Source of the DNA: Streptomyces sp. TLI_171
Lineage (GTDB): Bacteria; Actinomycetota; Actinomycetes; Streptomycetales; Streptomycetaceae
NCBI RefSeq assembly: GCF_003610255.1
Contig: NZ_RAPS01000001.1
Coordinates: 2,790,001-2,854,000, forward strand
Direction: 5' to 3'
Length of the DNA stretch: 64,000 bases
The notes below the pieces were generated by a model. The model worked only from the letters and a program-made list of their open reading frames with translations. It did no database searches and was not told where the DNA came from. A program made the translations under genes and the position numbers. Positions 54,800 to 62,601 of this stretch are shown in pieces (position 1 is the first letter of the stretch; the number at the start of each line of letters is the position of its first letter).

Positions 54800-54874
54800 G
54801 ACCATGTGCCCGAGTGGTTCAGGGAACCGTCTGCAAAACGGTTTACACGGGTTCGATTCCCGTCATGGTCTCCA
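54800..54874 (+). tRNA. tRNA-Cys (anticodon GCA)
   Basis: Acceptor arms GACCATG/CATGGTC; anticodon stem ACCGT/ACGGT around the loop CTGCAAA, anticodon GCA. Discriminator T and an encoded CCA (54872-54874) follow. T-arm ACGGGTTCGATTCCCGT is regular. It is the likely product of the promoter at 54594. Confidence 0.96.
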
Positions 54875-54886
54875 CGCTGCTCCTCG

Positions 54887-54930
54887 GAATTCACCGGCCG
54901 CCATTTCCACCCGGCGCGACCGGTGAATTC
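54887..54930. repeat. GAATTCACCGG inverted repeat after tRNA-Cys
   Basis: GAATTCACCGG (54887-54897) and its reverse complement (54920-54930) form an 11-bp stem with a 22-nt loop. A third, direct copy lies at 54625-54635, just after the -10 box. The inverted pair may terminate the tRNA transcript. Confidence 0.6.
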
Positions 54931-54996
54931 TGCTGCCCATTTCCGTATATCCGGGCCGCCGGAAATTCCTGCCCGTCCCGGGCCGTTGTCACAGTC

Positions 54997-55716
54997 ATGT
55001 CCTCCAGCGACCGAACCGTGCCGCGGATCGAACCCTGCGGCAAGCGCATCCGCACCTACCTCGGCGGCCTGGCGGTGGCCGACACCACCCGCGCCCTGCT
55101 GGTCTGGGAACACCCCCGCCACCCCGTCCACTACGTCCCGGTGGAAGACGTCCGCACCGACCTGCTGACCGCCACCGACCGCACCTCGCACCGCCCGCAG
55201 CTCGGCCACGCCCGGATCTTCGACCTCACCGCGAACGGCCGGACCGCCCAGCACGCCGTCCGCCAGTACCCCGACTCCCCCGCCGAGGCGATCCGCGGGC
55301 ACCTGCGCTTCGACTGGGCCGCCATGGACGCCTGGTACGAGGAGGACGAGCAGGTCCGCTGGGGCGCCCGCGACCCGTACGTCCGGATCGACGTCCTGGC
55401 CTCCTCCCGCACCGTCCGGGTCGACCTCGACGGCACCCTGCTGGCGCTCTCCCGCTCCCCGCGGCTGCTCTTCGAGACCGGCCTGCCCACCCGCTACTAC
55501 CTGCCGCCCACCGACCTGGTCCTCCCGCTCTTCGAACCGGGCACCAGGACCACCCACTGCCCCTACAAGGGCTCCGCCGACCACCTGTCCGTGCGCCTCG
55601 GCGACACCCTCCACCAGGACGTCGCCTGGACGTACCCCACCCCGCTCGCCGAGTCCCTGAAGATCGCCGGCCTGGTCTCCTTCTACGACGACCGGGTCAC
55701 CCTGCACGTCGACTGA
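54997..55716 (+). CDS. DUF427 domain protein
   Basis: A 239-residue cytoplasmic protein with two DUF427-like halves. The first contains GLAVADTTRALLVWEHPRHP, and the second VRVDLDGTLLALSRSPRLLF and YYLPPTDLVLPLFEPGTRTT, HCPYKGSADHLSVRLGDTL. HCPYKG is the typical DUF427 motif. The ATG at 54997 follows the non-coding tRNA leader region; the frame is open further upstream through the tRNA, which cannot be coding. Function unknown. DUF427 proteins are single-gene units in many Actinobacteria. Confidence 0.87.
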   Translation: MSSSDRTVPRIEPCGKRIRTYLGGLAVADTTRALLVWEHPRHPVHYVPVEDVRTDLLTATDRTSHRPQLGHARIFDLTANGRTAQHAVRQYPDSPAEAIRGHLRFDWAAMDAWYEEDEQVRWGARDPYVRIDVLASSRTVRVDLDGTLLALSRSPRLLFETGLPTRYYLPPTDLVLPLFEPGTRTTHCPYKGSADHLSVRLGDTLHQDVAWTYPTPLAESLKIAGLVSFYDDRVTLHVD

Positions 55717-55734
55717 CCGGGCCGCGCACGACGA

Positions 55735-55782
55735 CGGCGGGCGTCGGCGACGGTCCGTCAGGACCGCCGCCGACGCCCGCCG
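55735..55782. terminator. Bidirectional terminator between DUF427 and type VII module 2
   Basis: A 15-bp perfect outer stem (55735-55749 with 55768-55782) plus an inner GGTCC/GGACC pair form a 48-bp hairpin between two convergent genes. Confidence 0.9.
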
Positions 55783-55800
55783 CGGCCGGCTCTGGTTCGA

Positions 55801-57303
55801 CTACTCGATGACCGGCGGGTTCGCCGAGCCACCGCGCCAGGTGTCCTCGTCCTCGATCAGGTAATCGGGACGGTGACCCTCGCCCTTCTTCTTCTTGCCC
55901 GCGCCACCGGCACCCGGCGCCCCGTGCATCCCACCGGCCCCGGCCGCCCCGGCGCCCCGGCCCTTGCCGATGCCCGAACCGCCCTCGGTGAACGCCCGGC
56001 CACCCGCACCGGCGCCCTTCGCGCCGCCGACCGTGCCACCGGCCTTGCGCACCAGACCGCTGCCACCCTTGGCACCGCCCTTCGCGCCACCGGCACCACC
56101 GCCGCCGCCGTGCATACCGCCCATGCCGCCGGCGCCCATCGCGCCCCGGCCGCCCGCGGCGCCCGTGCCCGACGTGCTACCGGCGCCACCGGGCCTGGTC
56201 GCCCCCGAACCACCGGCCAGCCCACCGGAGGTCTTGCCCCCGGCACCGCCCGACAGCCCGCCACCGGAGACCCGGCCACCGCCGGCGCCGCCGCCGGAGT
56301 ACCCGCCGCCGCCACCGAGGCCGGGAATGATGCCACCCCCACCGGGGAAGCCACCGCCCCCGCCGCCACCACCACCGGTCCCGACCCCGGGCACCGTGCC
56401 GCCACCGCCCGGCATCCCGATCCCGGGCGCGATCGGAACCCCCACCGAAGGCGGCAGGTTGACCCCGTCGATCCCCGTGCTCGGCGGCCCCACCGGAGGA
56501 AGATGCCCAGGCGCGGGCATCGTCGTCAGCGGCGGGATCCCCGGCGGCGTCGTGTGCTTCGGCGGCTCCACGTTCGGCAGCCCCGGCGGGTTCGTCGGCG
56601 CCGGCTGCGGCACCTTCCCGGTCTGGTCCGGCGGCAGCTTCGGCGGCAGCATCGGCGGCGGCGGCGACACCGGCGGAGGACCGACCGGGTTCGGCGGGTT
56701 CTCCGGCGGCGGCGGGAAGGCGGACTCGGTGCCCCGGCTTCCCGGGGGCGGCGGCATCTCGCTGGCCGCCTGCGCGTAGTACGGAGCCAGGTACTCCATC
56801 GTGCCGATGGCGTACTGGTGCTGGATCTCCGTCGCCGACAGCTCGTCGTAGTTCTTGTTCACGGCGTCGAAGCGGTTCATGCCGCCGGCGAGGTCGGCCT
56901 TGAACTGCGCGTCCGACCGGTCGCCGAGGTCACCCAGCCACTTCATCCCGCTGTCGAGCGAGCTCGGCACCGAGATCTGGTCCATGTTGGCCTTCGCGGA
57001 CTGAAGCGCGTCGGACGCGAGGTACATGGCCTGCGAGGTCTTGGTCGCGTGCGAGGCAGTGTTGGACAGACTCTCCTGAATGACCGCTGCCTTCTTGGCG
57101 AACCCGTCCGCCGCCGCACCTTCCCAGTTGGCCATCGCGTGCTCGACGGCCGTCTGGAGCTCGCTCGCGGCGGTCTGCAGATCGGAGCTCGCCGTCCCCC
57201 AGTGCTCGGCAGCCCGCTTGAGGTTGCCGGGCTGCGCGTGGGACAGCATCGCCTTCAGCGGGATCAGCGCCTGGCCTTCGTACTCCGGAAAGCGCTCGTC
57301 CAT
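55801..57303 (-). CDS. WXG-type putative type VII substrate with Gly-rich region, module 2
   Basis: A 500-residue protein with the same plan as the gene at 27740. The N-terminal 190 residues are helical with a WxG turn (MANWEGAAADGFAKKA, near residue 78). A Pro-rich segment (about 185-270) and a Gly/Ala-rich region (about 280-470) follow. The C-terminus (KKKKGEGHRPDYLIEDEDTW) nearly repeats that of module 1, with YLIED as a YxxxD-type export motif. It starts one base after the WXG100 stop, so the two are coupled. No signal peptide. The product is a likely type VII substrate. Confidence 0.83.
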   Translation of the reverse strand: MDERFPEYEGQALIPLKAMLSHAQPGNLKRAAEHWGTASSDLQTAASELQTAVEHAMANWEGAAADGFAKKAAVIQESLSNTASHATKTSQAMYLASDALQSAKANMDQISVPSSLDSGMKWLGDLGDRSDAQFKADLAGGMNRFDAVNKNYDELSATEIQHQYAIGTMEYLAPYYAQAASEMPPPPGSRGTESAFPPPPENPPNPVGPPPVSPPPPMLPPKLPPDQTGKVPQPAPTNPPGLPNVEPPKHTTPPGIPPLTTMPAPGHLPPVGPPSTGIDGVNLPPSVGVPIAPGIGMPGGGGTVPGVGTGGGGGGGGGFPGGGGIIPGLGGGGGYSGGGAGGGRVSGGGLSGGAGGKTSGGLAGGSGATRPGGAGSTSGTGAAGGRGAMGAGGMGGMHGGGGGAGGAKGGAKGGSGLVRKAGGTVGGAKGAGAGGRAFTEGGSGIGKGRGAGAAGAGGMHGAPGAGGAGKKKKGEGHRPDYLIEDEDTWRGGSANPPVIE

Positions 57304-57304
57304 G

Positions 57305-57634
57305 TCAGCTCAGCTCCTGACTGTACTTGGCCATCGCAGCAGCGTTGTCCGCTTCCTGGCCCTTGTAGGCGTTGTTGACCGCCTGGGCTTTGTCGCCGAA
57401 CTCGTTGATCAGCGTGCTCAGGTCCTGGATGGTGCTGTTCAGCCACCCCTGCATCCTGCTGTGAGCCTCGTGAAGGCTGGTGGCATGGCTGAAGTTGACC
57501 CCGAAGTCCGACGCCGCGACCTCAGTTCCGTAGGCGCTCTTGTCGGCGGTCTGAGCCATGTTCTGCTGGATCGCTCGCAGTCGTCTCACGACCGCTTCCA
57601 GTTCGTCCGTGTTGACGCGGTAACCGTCGGCCAT
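57305..57634 (-). CDS. WXG100-like protein, module 2
   Basis: A 109-residue helical protein of ESX-protein size. The helix-turn-helix layout is clear: ELEAVVRRLRAIQQNMAQTA, and HSRMQGWLNSTIQDLSTLIN after the turn. A canonical WxG turn is not seen (GVNFSH lies at that place). ATG at 57634 begins MADGYRVNTDEL. It is encoded one base ahead of the Gly-rich substrate and is probably its partner. Confidence 0.8.
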   Translation of the reverse strand: MADGYRVNTDELEAVVRRLRAIQQNMAQTADKSAYGTEVAASDFGVNFSHATSLHEAHSRMQGWLNSTIQDLSTLINEFGDKAQAVNNAYKGQEADNAAAMAKYSQELS

Positions 57635-57762
57635 GCGGCCCTCTCCTCCCCCTGGAGTATCGAATATCGTCCCCGTGCGCATGCTCAACCCGTCGACACG
57701 TCAGGTCAGTTGGTTGCAGCATTCGATCGTATCGCCAACTCGGCGCTTGTACCCATACGCCG

Positions 57763-59157
57763 TCAACGCGGAGGCTGGTTGCCCCCGGGGCCGTACGGGT
57801 TCTGGTACGGGTTCTGCTGCGGCGGGTAACCCGACGGCGGGGCCTGCTGGCCGTACTGCTGCGGCGGGTAGCCCGGCGGCGGGGCTTGCTGGCCGTACTG
57901 CTGCTGGTTCCCCCGCCACGCCGGCGGCGCGCCGTACGGCGGCTGCTGCCCCTGCGGAGGAACCGGGACCGGACGTCGGCGGCCCCTGGCCACCAGAACC
58001 GCGATCAGCACGACCAGCAGGACGGCGGCTCCGCCGACGGCCACCAGCACGCCCGCGCCGAGGCCCTCGTCGCTGCTGCTGCCGGACATGTCGGGCGCGG
58101 CCGGGAGACCGCCGGTCGGTTCCGACCCGCCACCGGACGCGGCCCCCGCGCTCGAACTCGGCGCGCCGGCTGCCGTCTTGGCGTAGGGACCGGTCAGCGG
58201 GCCCTGGGCGGAACCTTCGGGAATGTCCTTGGTCAGCGCGTCGTACGGCGACAGAACGCCGTACCCGTAGTGCGGGTCGGGGGCCTTACCGCCTGCGGCC
58301 TTCGCCGACTTGGTCAGTCGGTTCGCCACCTGACCGGCGGTCAGCTCCGGGTACTTGGCCCGCACAAGGGCTGCCGTACCGGAGACGAAGGCGGTCGCGT
58401 CCGAGGTGCCGTCACCGATGCAGTACTGACCGCCGGAGCAGCTACCGGGGGCGACGACACCCACGCCGGGAGCGGACAGCAGCACCTGAGAACCGTAGTT
58501 GGACATCGACCAGATCGAACCGGACTTGTCGACGGCGCCGACCGCGACGATCCCGGGCTCGTTGGCGGGGCTCTCCACCACCCCGCCGCCGTCGTTCCCC
58601 GCGGAGGCGACGATCAGCACATCGTGCTGCGCGGCGTAGGCCACCGCGCTGGTCAGCTCCTTGTCCTGCCCCGGGTTGCCCTTCATGCCCTGCGAGATGT
58701 TGATGACCTTGGCACCGTGGTCGACGGCCCAGCGAATGCCCTCGGGGAACACGCCGGTGCCGTCCGACGACGCCCTGAAGACCGGCAGGATCTTCGCGGC
58801 CGGCGCGACGCCCATGGCCCCCACCCCGTCACCGTGGCCGTGCGCGGCGATGATGCCCGCCATCGCGGTGCCGTGCGGGTCGGTGGGGTCCGTGTTGTGG
58901 CCCTTGCCGCTCTTGTCGAAGCCCTCCAGCACCGACCCCGCAAGGTCCGGGTGCGAGGCGTCGACACCGGTGTCGATCACGGCGACGATCACTCCGTCGC
59001 CACGACTGACCGACCACGCCCGTTCCAGGCCGAGGAACGAGGTCGTCCACTGCGCGTCGCGGACCTGGTCCGCCGACGCCGTCGGCGTGGCCGTGAACAG
59101 CAGCGCACCGGTCAGTGCGGTCGCACCGAGCACGCGCATGGCTTTGGTCAGCGTCAT
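57763..59157 (-). CDS. Mycosin-like subtilisin (type VII secretion-associated), module 2
   Basis: A 464-residue MycP-type membrane protease paralogous to the gene at 26250. Signal peptide to about residue 29; triad Asp62 (VIDTGVD), His95 (DPHGTAMAG) and Ser252 (GTSDATAFVSG). An extra Cys pair (SCSGGQYC) lies near the active site, as in many mycosins. A membrane segment lies near 375-400, then a Pro/Gln/Tyr-rich tail with YGQQAPP repeats. ATG at 59157, with GGGGTG a few bases upstream. Here the mycosin is first in the operon, unlike module 1. Confidence 0.91.
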   Translation of the reverse strand: MTLTKAMRVLGATALTGALLFTATPTASADQVRDAQWTTSFLGLERAWSVSRGDGVIVAVIDTGVDASHPDLAGSVLEGFDKSGKGHNTDPTDPHGTAMAGIIAAHGHGDGVGAMGVAPAAKILPVFRASSDGTGVFPEGIRWAVDHGAKVINISQGMKGNPGQDKELTSAVAYAAQHDVLIVASAGNDGGGVVESPANEPGIVAVGAVDKSGSIWSMSNYGSQVLLSAPGVGVVAPGSCSGGQYCIGDGTSDATAFVSGTAALVRAKYPELTAGQVANRLTKSAKAAGGKAPDPHYGYGVLSPYDALTKDIPEGSAQGPLTGPYAKTAAGAPSSSAGAASGGGSEPTGGLPAAPDMSGSSSDEGLGAGVLVAVGGAAVLLVVLIAVLVARGRRRPVPVPPQGQQPPYGAPPAWRGNQQQYGQQAPPPGYPPQQYGQQAPPSGYPPQQNPYQNPYGPGGNQPPR

Positions 59158-59421
59158 CAGCACCCCGTCAGTCGATTGACAGCCCGTTCGTTCTCGCAGC
59201 GCCCCCGGAACCCAGGACGGTCCGATCGTATCGTCCGGCACTGCCGGTGATGCAGACACCCCGTGACAGGCCCACTACATTTCACCGGCTCCCCACCCGG
59301 AGCCGGGGTGGACGGGCGGCGGTCCGCACCCGCACCGTGCGGGCGGTGCTGCGGGAATGGGCCGGGAGGCGGGGTCAACTGCTGTGCTATGAATGGCGCG
59401 TCGTTCATCCAGGGGGATCTT

Positions 59422-60969
59422 GTGACGTACCCGCCGCAGACCGGCGCGCCCTTTCCGGGGCAGCCCGGGCCGCCGCAGCCGCAGCATCCGACGTATCCGC
59501 AGCCGCCGTACCAGCAGCCGTACCCGCAGCCGCACCAGACGCCGTATCAGCAGCCCTTTCCGGGGCAGCAGTTGCCGCCGCAGGGGTGGGGCGGGGCGCC
59601 GGGGTGGGGTGGGCCGGGGGGTCCGCCGCAGCGGGGCGGGGCGGGGCGGAAGCCGGCCTGCCTGGGGGTGGTGCTGGTGGTGCTGGTGGGCGTGGTGGTG
59701 GGCGGCGTCGTGCTGGTGAACGCGAACCGGAAGCGGATGCCGGTGTCCCCGATGGCGGCCGAGTCGGGGAAGTGGCAGAAGGTGGCGGACGTCCTGACGC
59801 AGGCGCTGGCGGCGAAGGACGAGGAGGCGTTCGTCAAGCCGTTCGCGGGGCCGGCCAAGGAGAAGCAGCGGCTGGTGTTCCGCAACCTGCTGAAGATCCC
59901 GTGGGAGACGGCGCGTTGGGAGGCCCCGGTGGCGCCGATGAACGGGCAGCTGTGGGTGGACTTCGTGCACCAGGTGAAGGGCGTGGACAACCTGCCGATC
60001 ACCGAGCGGTACGGGTGGCAGGTGCTCCCGGTCGACTCGGGGACCGAGGTGGTGACCGACGTCGGCGGGATCAAGGGCAGCGAGGGCAAGGACCTGGGCT
60101 TCGGCTACTACCCGGCGCCCTGGGACCTGTACGACGACCTGACGGTGCAGGTGCGGGACCACCTGGTGGCGATGGCCGGCAAGGACCAGGCGGCGGAGCT
60201 GAACCGGGACGTGGACGTCCTGGCGCGGACCGCGAAGGACGACCTGGCGGCCTGGCAGAAGTACGCGCCGGCGCCGGTGGGCGACCGCAAGGGCGCGAGC
60301 GGGTTCTTCGTGGTGCTGGAGAAGAACCGGGACGTCTACAACAAGCTGTACAAGGGCGACGGGAAGGCGAACGACAGCCTGGAGGCGGGCGTCAACATGC
60401 CGATGCGGGCGTCGGACCAGTCGAAGGCCGGGCCCGACGAGATGCTGATCGGCGGCAGCCGGATCGTGATGGACACCACGGGCAGCCGGTTCACCAGCTC
60501 CCAGTGGCAGGACGGGGTGACGGACATCGGCCGGCACGAGATGGCGCACGCCATCGTCGCGCCGCTGCTCACGGCACAGCCGGAGTTCGACGGGACGGGG
60601 AATCCGCGCGACTGGGTGGCGGAGGGTTTCGGGGAGTACATGGCGCTGCGCGGGCGGGACAGCCTGGCCCGGGACGAGATGGCCGCGTACCTGCAGGACG
60701 TCCGCTTCAACGGTGAACTGCCGGGCGACGGAGCGGAGTTCTACTCCAGCGACGGCAAGCAGCGCAGCGCGAACTACACGCTGGCCGGCGACGCGCTGCG
60801 CTTCATGGGGTCGAAGTACGGCGATGCGAAGGTCTTCTCGTTCGTGGCCGCGCAGTACGGCCGGCCGAAGGAGTACGAGCAGCAGATCACCGCGGCCACC
60901 GGCCAGTCGCCGGCGCAGTTCCAGTCGGCCTGGGCGGCGCACGTCCGCGCGGTCGCCCCGAAGCACTGA
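59422..60969 (+). CDS. Membrane-anchored HExxH putative metallopeptidase, copy 1
   Basis: A 515-residue protein. The N-terminal 75 residues are Pro/Gln/Tyr/Gly-rich (YPQPPYQQPYPQ-type repeats). A membrane segment (CLGVVLVVLVGVVVGGVVLV) and a large extracytoplasmic domain follow. Near residue 372, DIGRHEMAHAIVAPL gives the zinc-site HExxH, and AEGFGEYMALRGRD about 28 residues later gives a plausible third ligand Glu (gluzincin pattern). GTG at 59422 follows AGGGGGA. It is divergent from mycosin 2. Its N-terminal style matches the mycosin tails, suggesting the same cell-surface system. Substrate unknown. Confidence 0.8.
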   Translation: MTYPPQTGAPFPGQPGPPQPQHPTYPQPPYQQPYPQPHQTPYQQPFPGQQLPPQGWGGAPGWGGPGGPPQRGGAGRKPACLGVVLVVLVGVVVGGVVLVNANRKRMPVSPMAAESGKWQKVADVLTQALAAKDEEAFVKPFAGPAKEKQRLVFRNLLKIPWETARWEAPVAPMNGQLWVDFVHQVKGVDNLPITERYGWQVLPVDSGTEVVTDVGGIKGSEGKDLGFGYYPAPWDLYDDLTVQVRDHLVAMAGKDQAAELNRDVDVLARTAKDDLAAWQKYAPAPVGDRKGASGFFVVLEKNRDVYNKLYKGDGKANDSLEAGVNMPMRASDQSKAGPDEMLIGGSRIVMDTTGSRFTSSQWQDGVTDIGRHEMAHAIVAPLLTAQPEFDGTGNPRDWVAEGFGEYMALRGRDSLARDEMAAYLQDVRFNGELPGDGAEFYSSDGKQRSANYTLAGDALRFMGSKYGDAKVFSFVAAQYGRPKEYEQQITAATGQSPAQFQSAWAAHVRAVAPKH

Positions 60970-60997
60970 CCGGCCACACCATCCAGGGGGAATCGCA

Positions 60998-62545
60998 GTG
61001 AGCCACCCGCCGCAGCCCGGCGCGCCCGCGCCGGGCCAGCAGCCGTACCAGCCGTACCAGTCGCAGCCGCAGCCGCAGCCGCCGTATCAAGCGCAGCCGC
61101 CTCACCCGCACCAACCGCCGTACCAGCAGCCGCTTCCGGTCGGCCGGCAGTTCCAACTTCCCTATCAACAGCAGCAGTTCGAGCCGCCGGTGCGCCCGCG
61201 CCGCCGCGGCCGGCGGATCGCGTTCACGGTGGCGGGCGTCCTCGCCGTGCTGGTGCTGGCGTTCGCGCTGCTGGTGGTGAACAACCTGAACCGGCAGCAC
61301 CAGTACGCGAAGGACAACGTCCCGGAGAAGAAGTGGCGGGCGCTGGTCGACGGGATGACGCAGGCGCTGGCGGCGAAGGACGAGGAGGCGTTCGTCAAGC
61401 CGTTCGCGCCCGGTCCGACCCAGGACAAGCAGCGGAAGGTGTTCCGCAACCTGGTCAAGATCCCTTGGCAGACCGCGCGTTGGGAGCTGCAGGCGGGAGA
61501 CGCGGTGAAGGGCGTGCTGCCGGTGGCGTTCGTGCACCAGGTGAAGGGGGTGGACAACCGGCCGATCGCCGAGACGTACGCGTGGACGGTGAGCGGTCCG
61601 GCGGCACCGGGCGTGGTCACCGCGGTGGGCGGTGACAAGGACCTCATGGGCGGGACCTCGGACGTCAGTTACTACCCGGGGCCGTGGGAGATGTACGACG
61701 AGCTGGCCGTCGAGGTCCGGGACCACCTGGTGGTGGTGTCCGACCGGGGCCAGTCCGCGGAGCTGGAGCGGGACGTCGACGTGCTGGCGCAGGCCGCGAA
61801 GGACGACCTGGCGGTGTGGCAGCAGAACAAGCCGCCGACCGACGGGGTCCGCAGCGCCGCCGAGGGCTTCTTCGTCGTGCTGGAGAAGAACCGGGACGTC
61901 TACAACAAGCTGTACGCGGGCGACGGCCGGGAGAACGACCGGCTGGAGGCGGGCGTCAACATGGCGGTGGAGGCGGCGGACTCCGACAAGGCCGGCCAGG
62001 GCAAGATCATGATCGGCGGCAGCCGGATCGTGATGGACACCTCGCTGGAGCGGTTCACCAGCAAGGACCGGTGGCAGGAGGGCGTGACGGACATCGGCCG
62101 GCACGAGATGGCGCACGCCATCGTGGCGCCGCTGACGGCCGACTTCGACCTGGGCCTGGTCGAGGACAGCACCGTCCGGATGTGGGTGATCGAGGGCTTC
62201 GCGGACTTCATGGCGCTGCACGGCAAGGACGCCAAGGCCCGCACCGACCTGGCCTACAAGGTGAAGGACTTCGCGTTCCACGACGGCCTGCCGCCGGCCA
62301 CCGCGGTGGAGTTCTACGCGAAGGACCCGAAGGAGCGCAGCGCGAACTACGCGCTGTCCGCGGACGCGCTGCGCTGGATGGCGTCGAAGTACGGGGAGGC
62401 CAGGACGCTGGCGTTCGTCGCCGCGCACTACGGCGATCCGACCGGGTTCCAGCGGCAGCTCACCGCGGCCACCGGCCTGACGCCCGAGCAGTTCCAGCAG
62501 CAGTGGGCGGCGCACGTCCGCGCCACCCTCCCGGTCAAGCGCTGA
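60998..62545 (+). CDS. Membrane-anchored HExxH putative metallopeptidase, copy 2
   Basis: A 515-residue tandem paralogue of the preceding gene, identical in length and layout: Pro/Gln-rich N-terminus, one membrane segment (IAFTVAGVLAVLVLAFALLV), then the conserved domain with VTDIGRHEMAHAIVAPL (near 369) and IEGFADFMALHGKDAK (near 399). Long shared blocks include MTQALAAKDEEAFVKPFA and VVLEKNRDVYNKLY. GTG at 60998 has the same AGGGGGA ribosome site as copy 1. Probably a local duplication with moderate divergence. Confidence 0.8.
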   Translation: MSHPPQPGAPAPGQQPYQPYQSQPQPQPPYQAQPPHPHQPPYQQPLPVGRQFQLPYQQQQFEPPVRPRRRGRRIAFTVAGVLAVLVLAFALLVVNNLNRQHQYAKDNVPEKKWRALVDGMTQALAAKDEEAFVKPFAPGPTQDKQRKVFRNLVKIPWQTARWELQAGDAVKGVLPVAFVHQVKGVDNRPIAETYAWTVSGPAAPGVVTAVGGDKDLMGGTSDVSYYPGPWEMYDELAVEVRDHLVVVSDRGQSAELERDVDVLAQAAKDDLAVWQQNKPPTDGVRSAAEGFFVVLEKNRDVYNKLYAGDGRENDRLEAGVNMAVEAADSDKAGQGKIMIGGSRIVMDTSLERFTSKDRWQEGVTDIGRHEMAHAIVAPLTADFDLGLVEDSTVRMWVIEGFADFMALHGKDAKARTDLAYKVKDFAFHDGLPPATAVEFYAKDPKERSANYALSADALRWMASKYGEARTLAFVAAHYGDPTGFQRQLTAATGLTPEQFQQQWAAHVRATLPVKR

Positions 62546-62553
62546 CGGGGTGT

Positions 62554-62601
62554 CACCGTCCCCGCCCGACCCGGCCGGAGACCGGTCAGACGGGGACGGT
62601 G
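62554..62601. terminator. Convergent terminator overlapping the hydroxylase gene end
   Basis: CACCGTCCCCG (62554-62564) pairs with CGGGGACGGTG (62591-62601). The right arm encodes the last residues of the - strand gene. Confidence 0.7.

Noticed and set aside
54800..54996. N-terminal extension of the DUF427 protein through tRNA-Cys
   Set aside because: The frame is open, but it passes through a complete tRNA gene. The conserved protein starts at the ATG at 54997.
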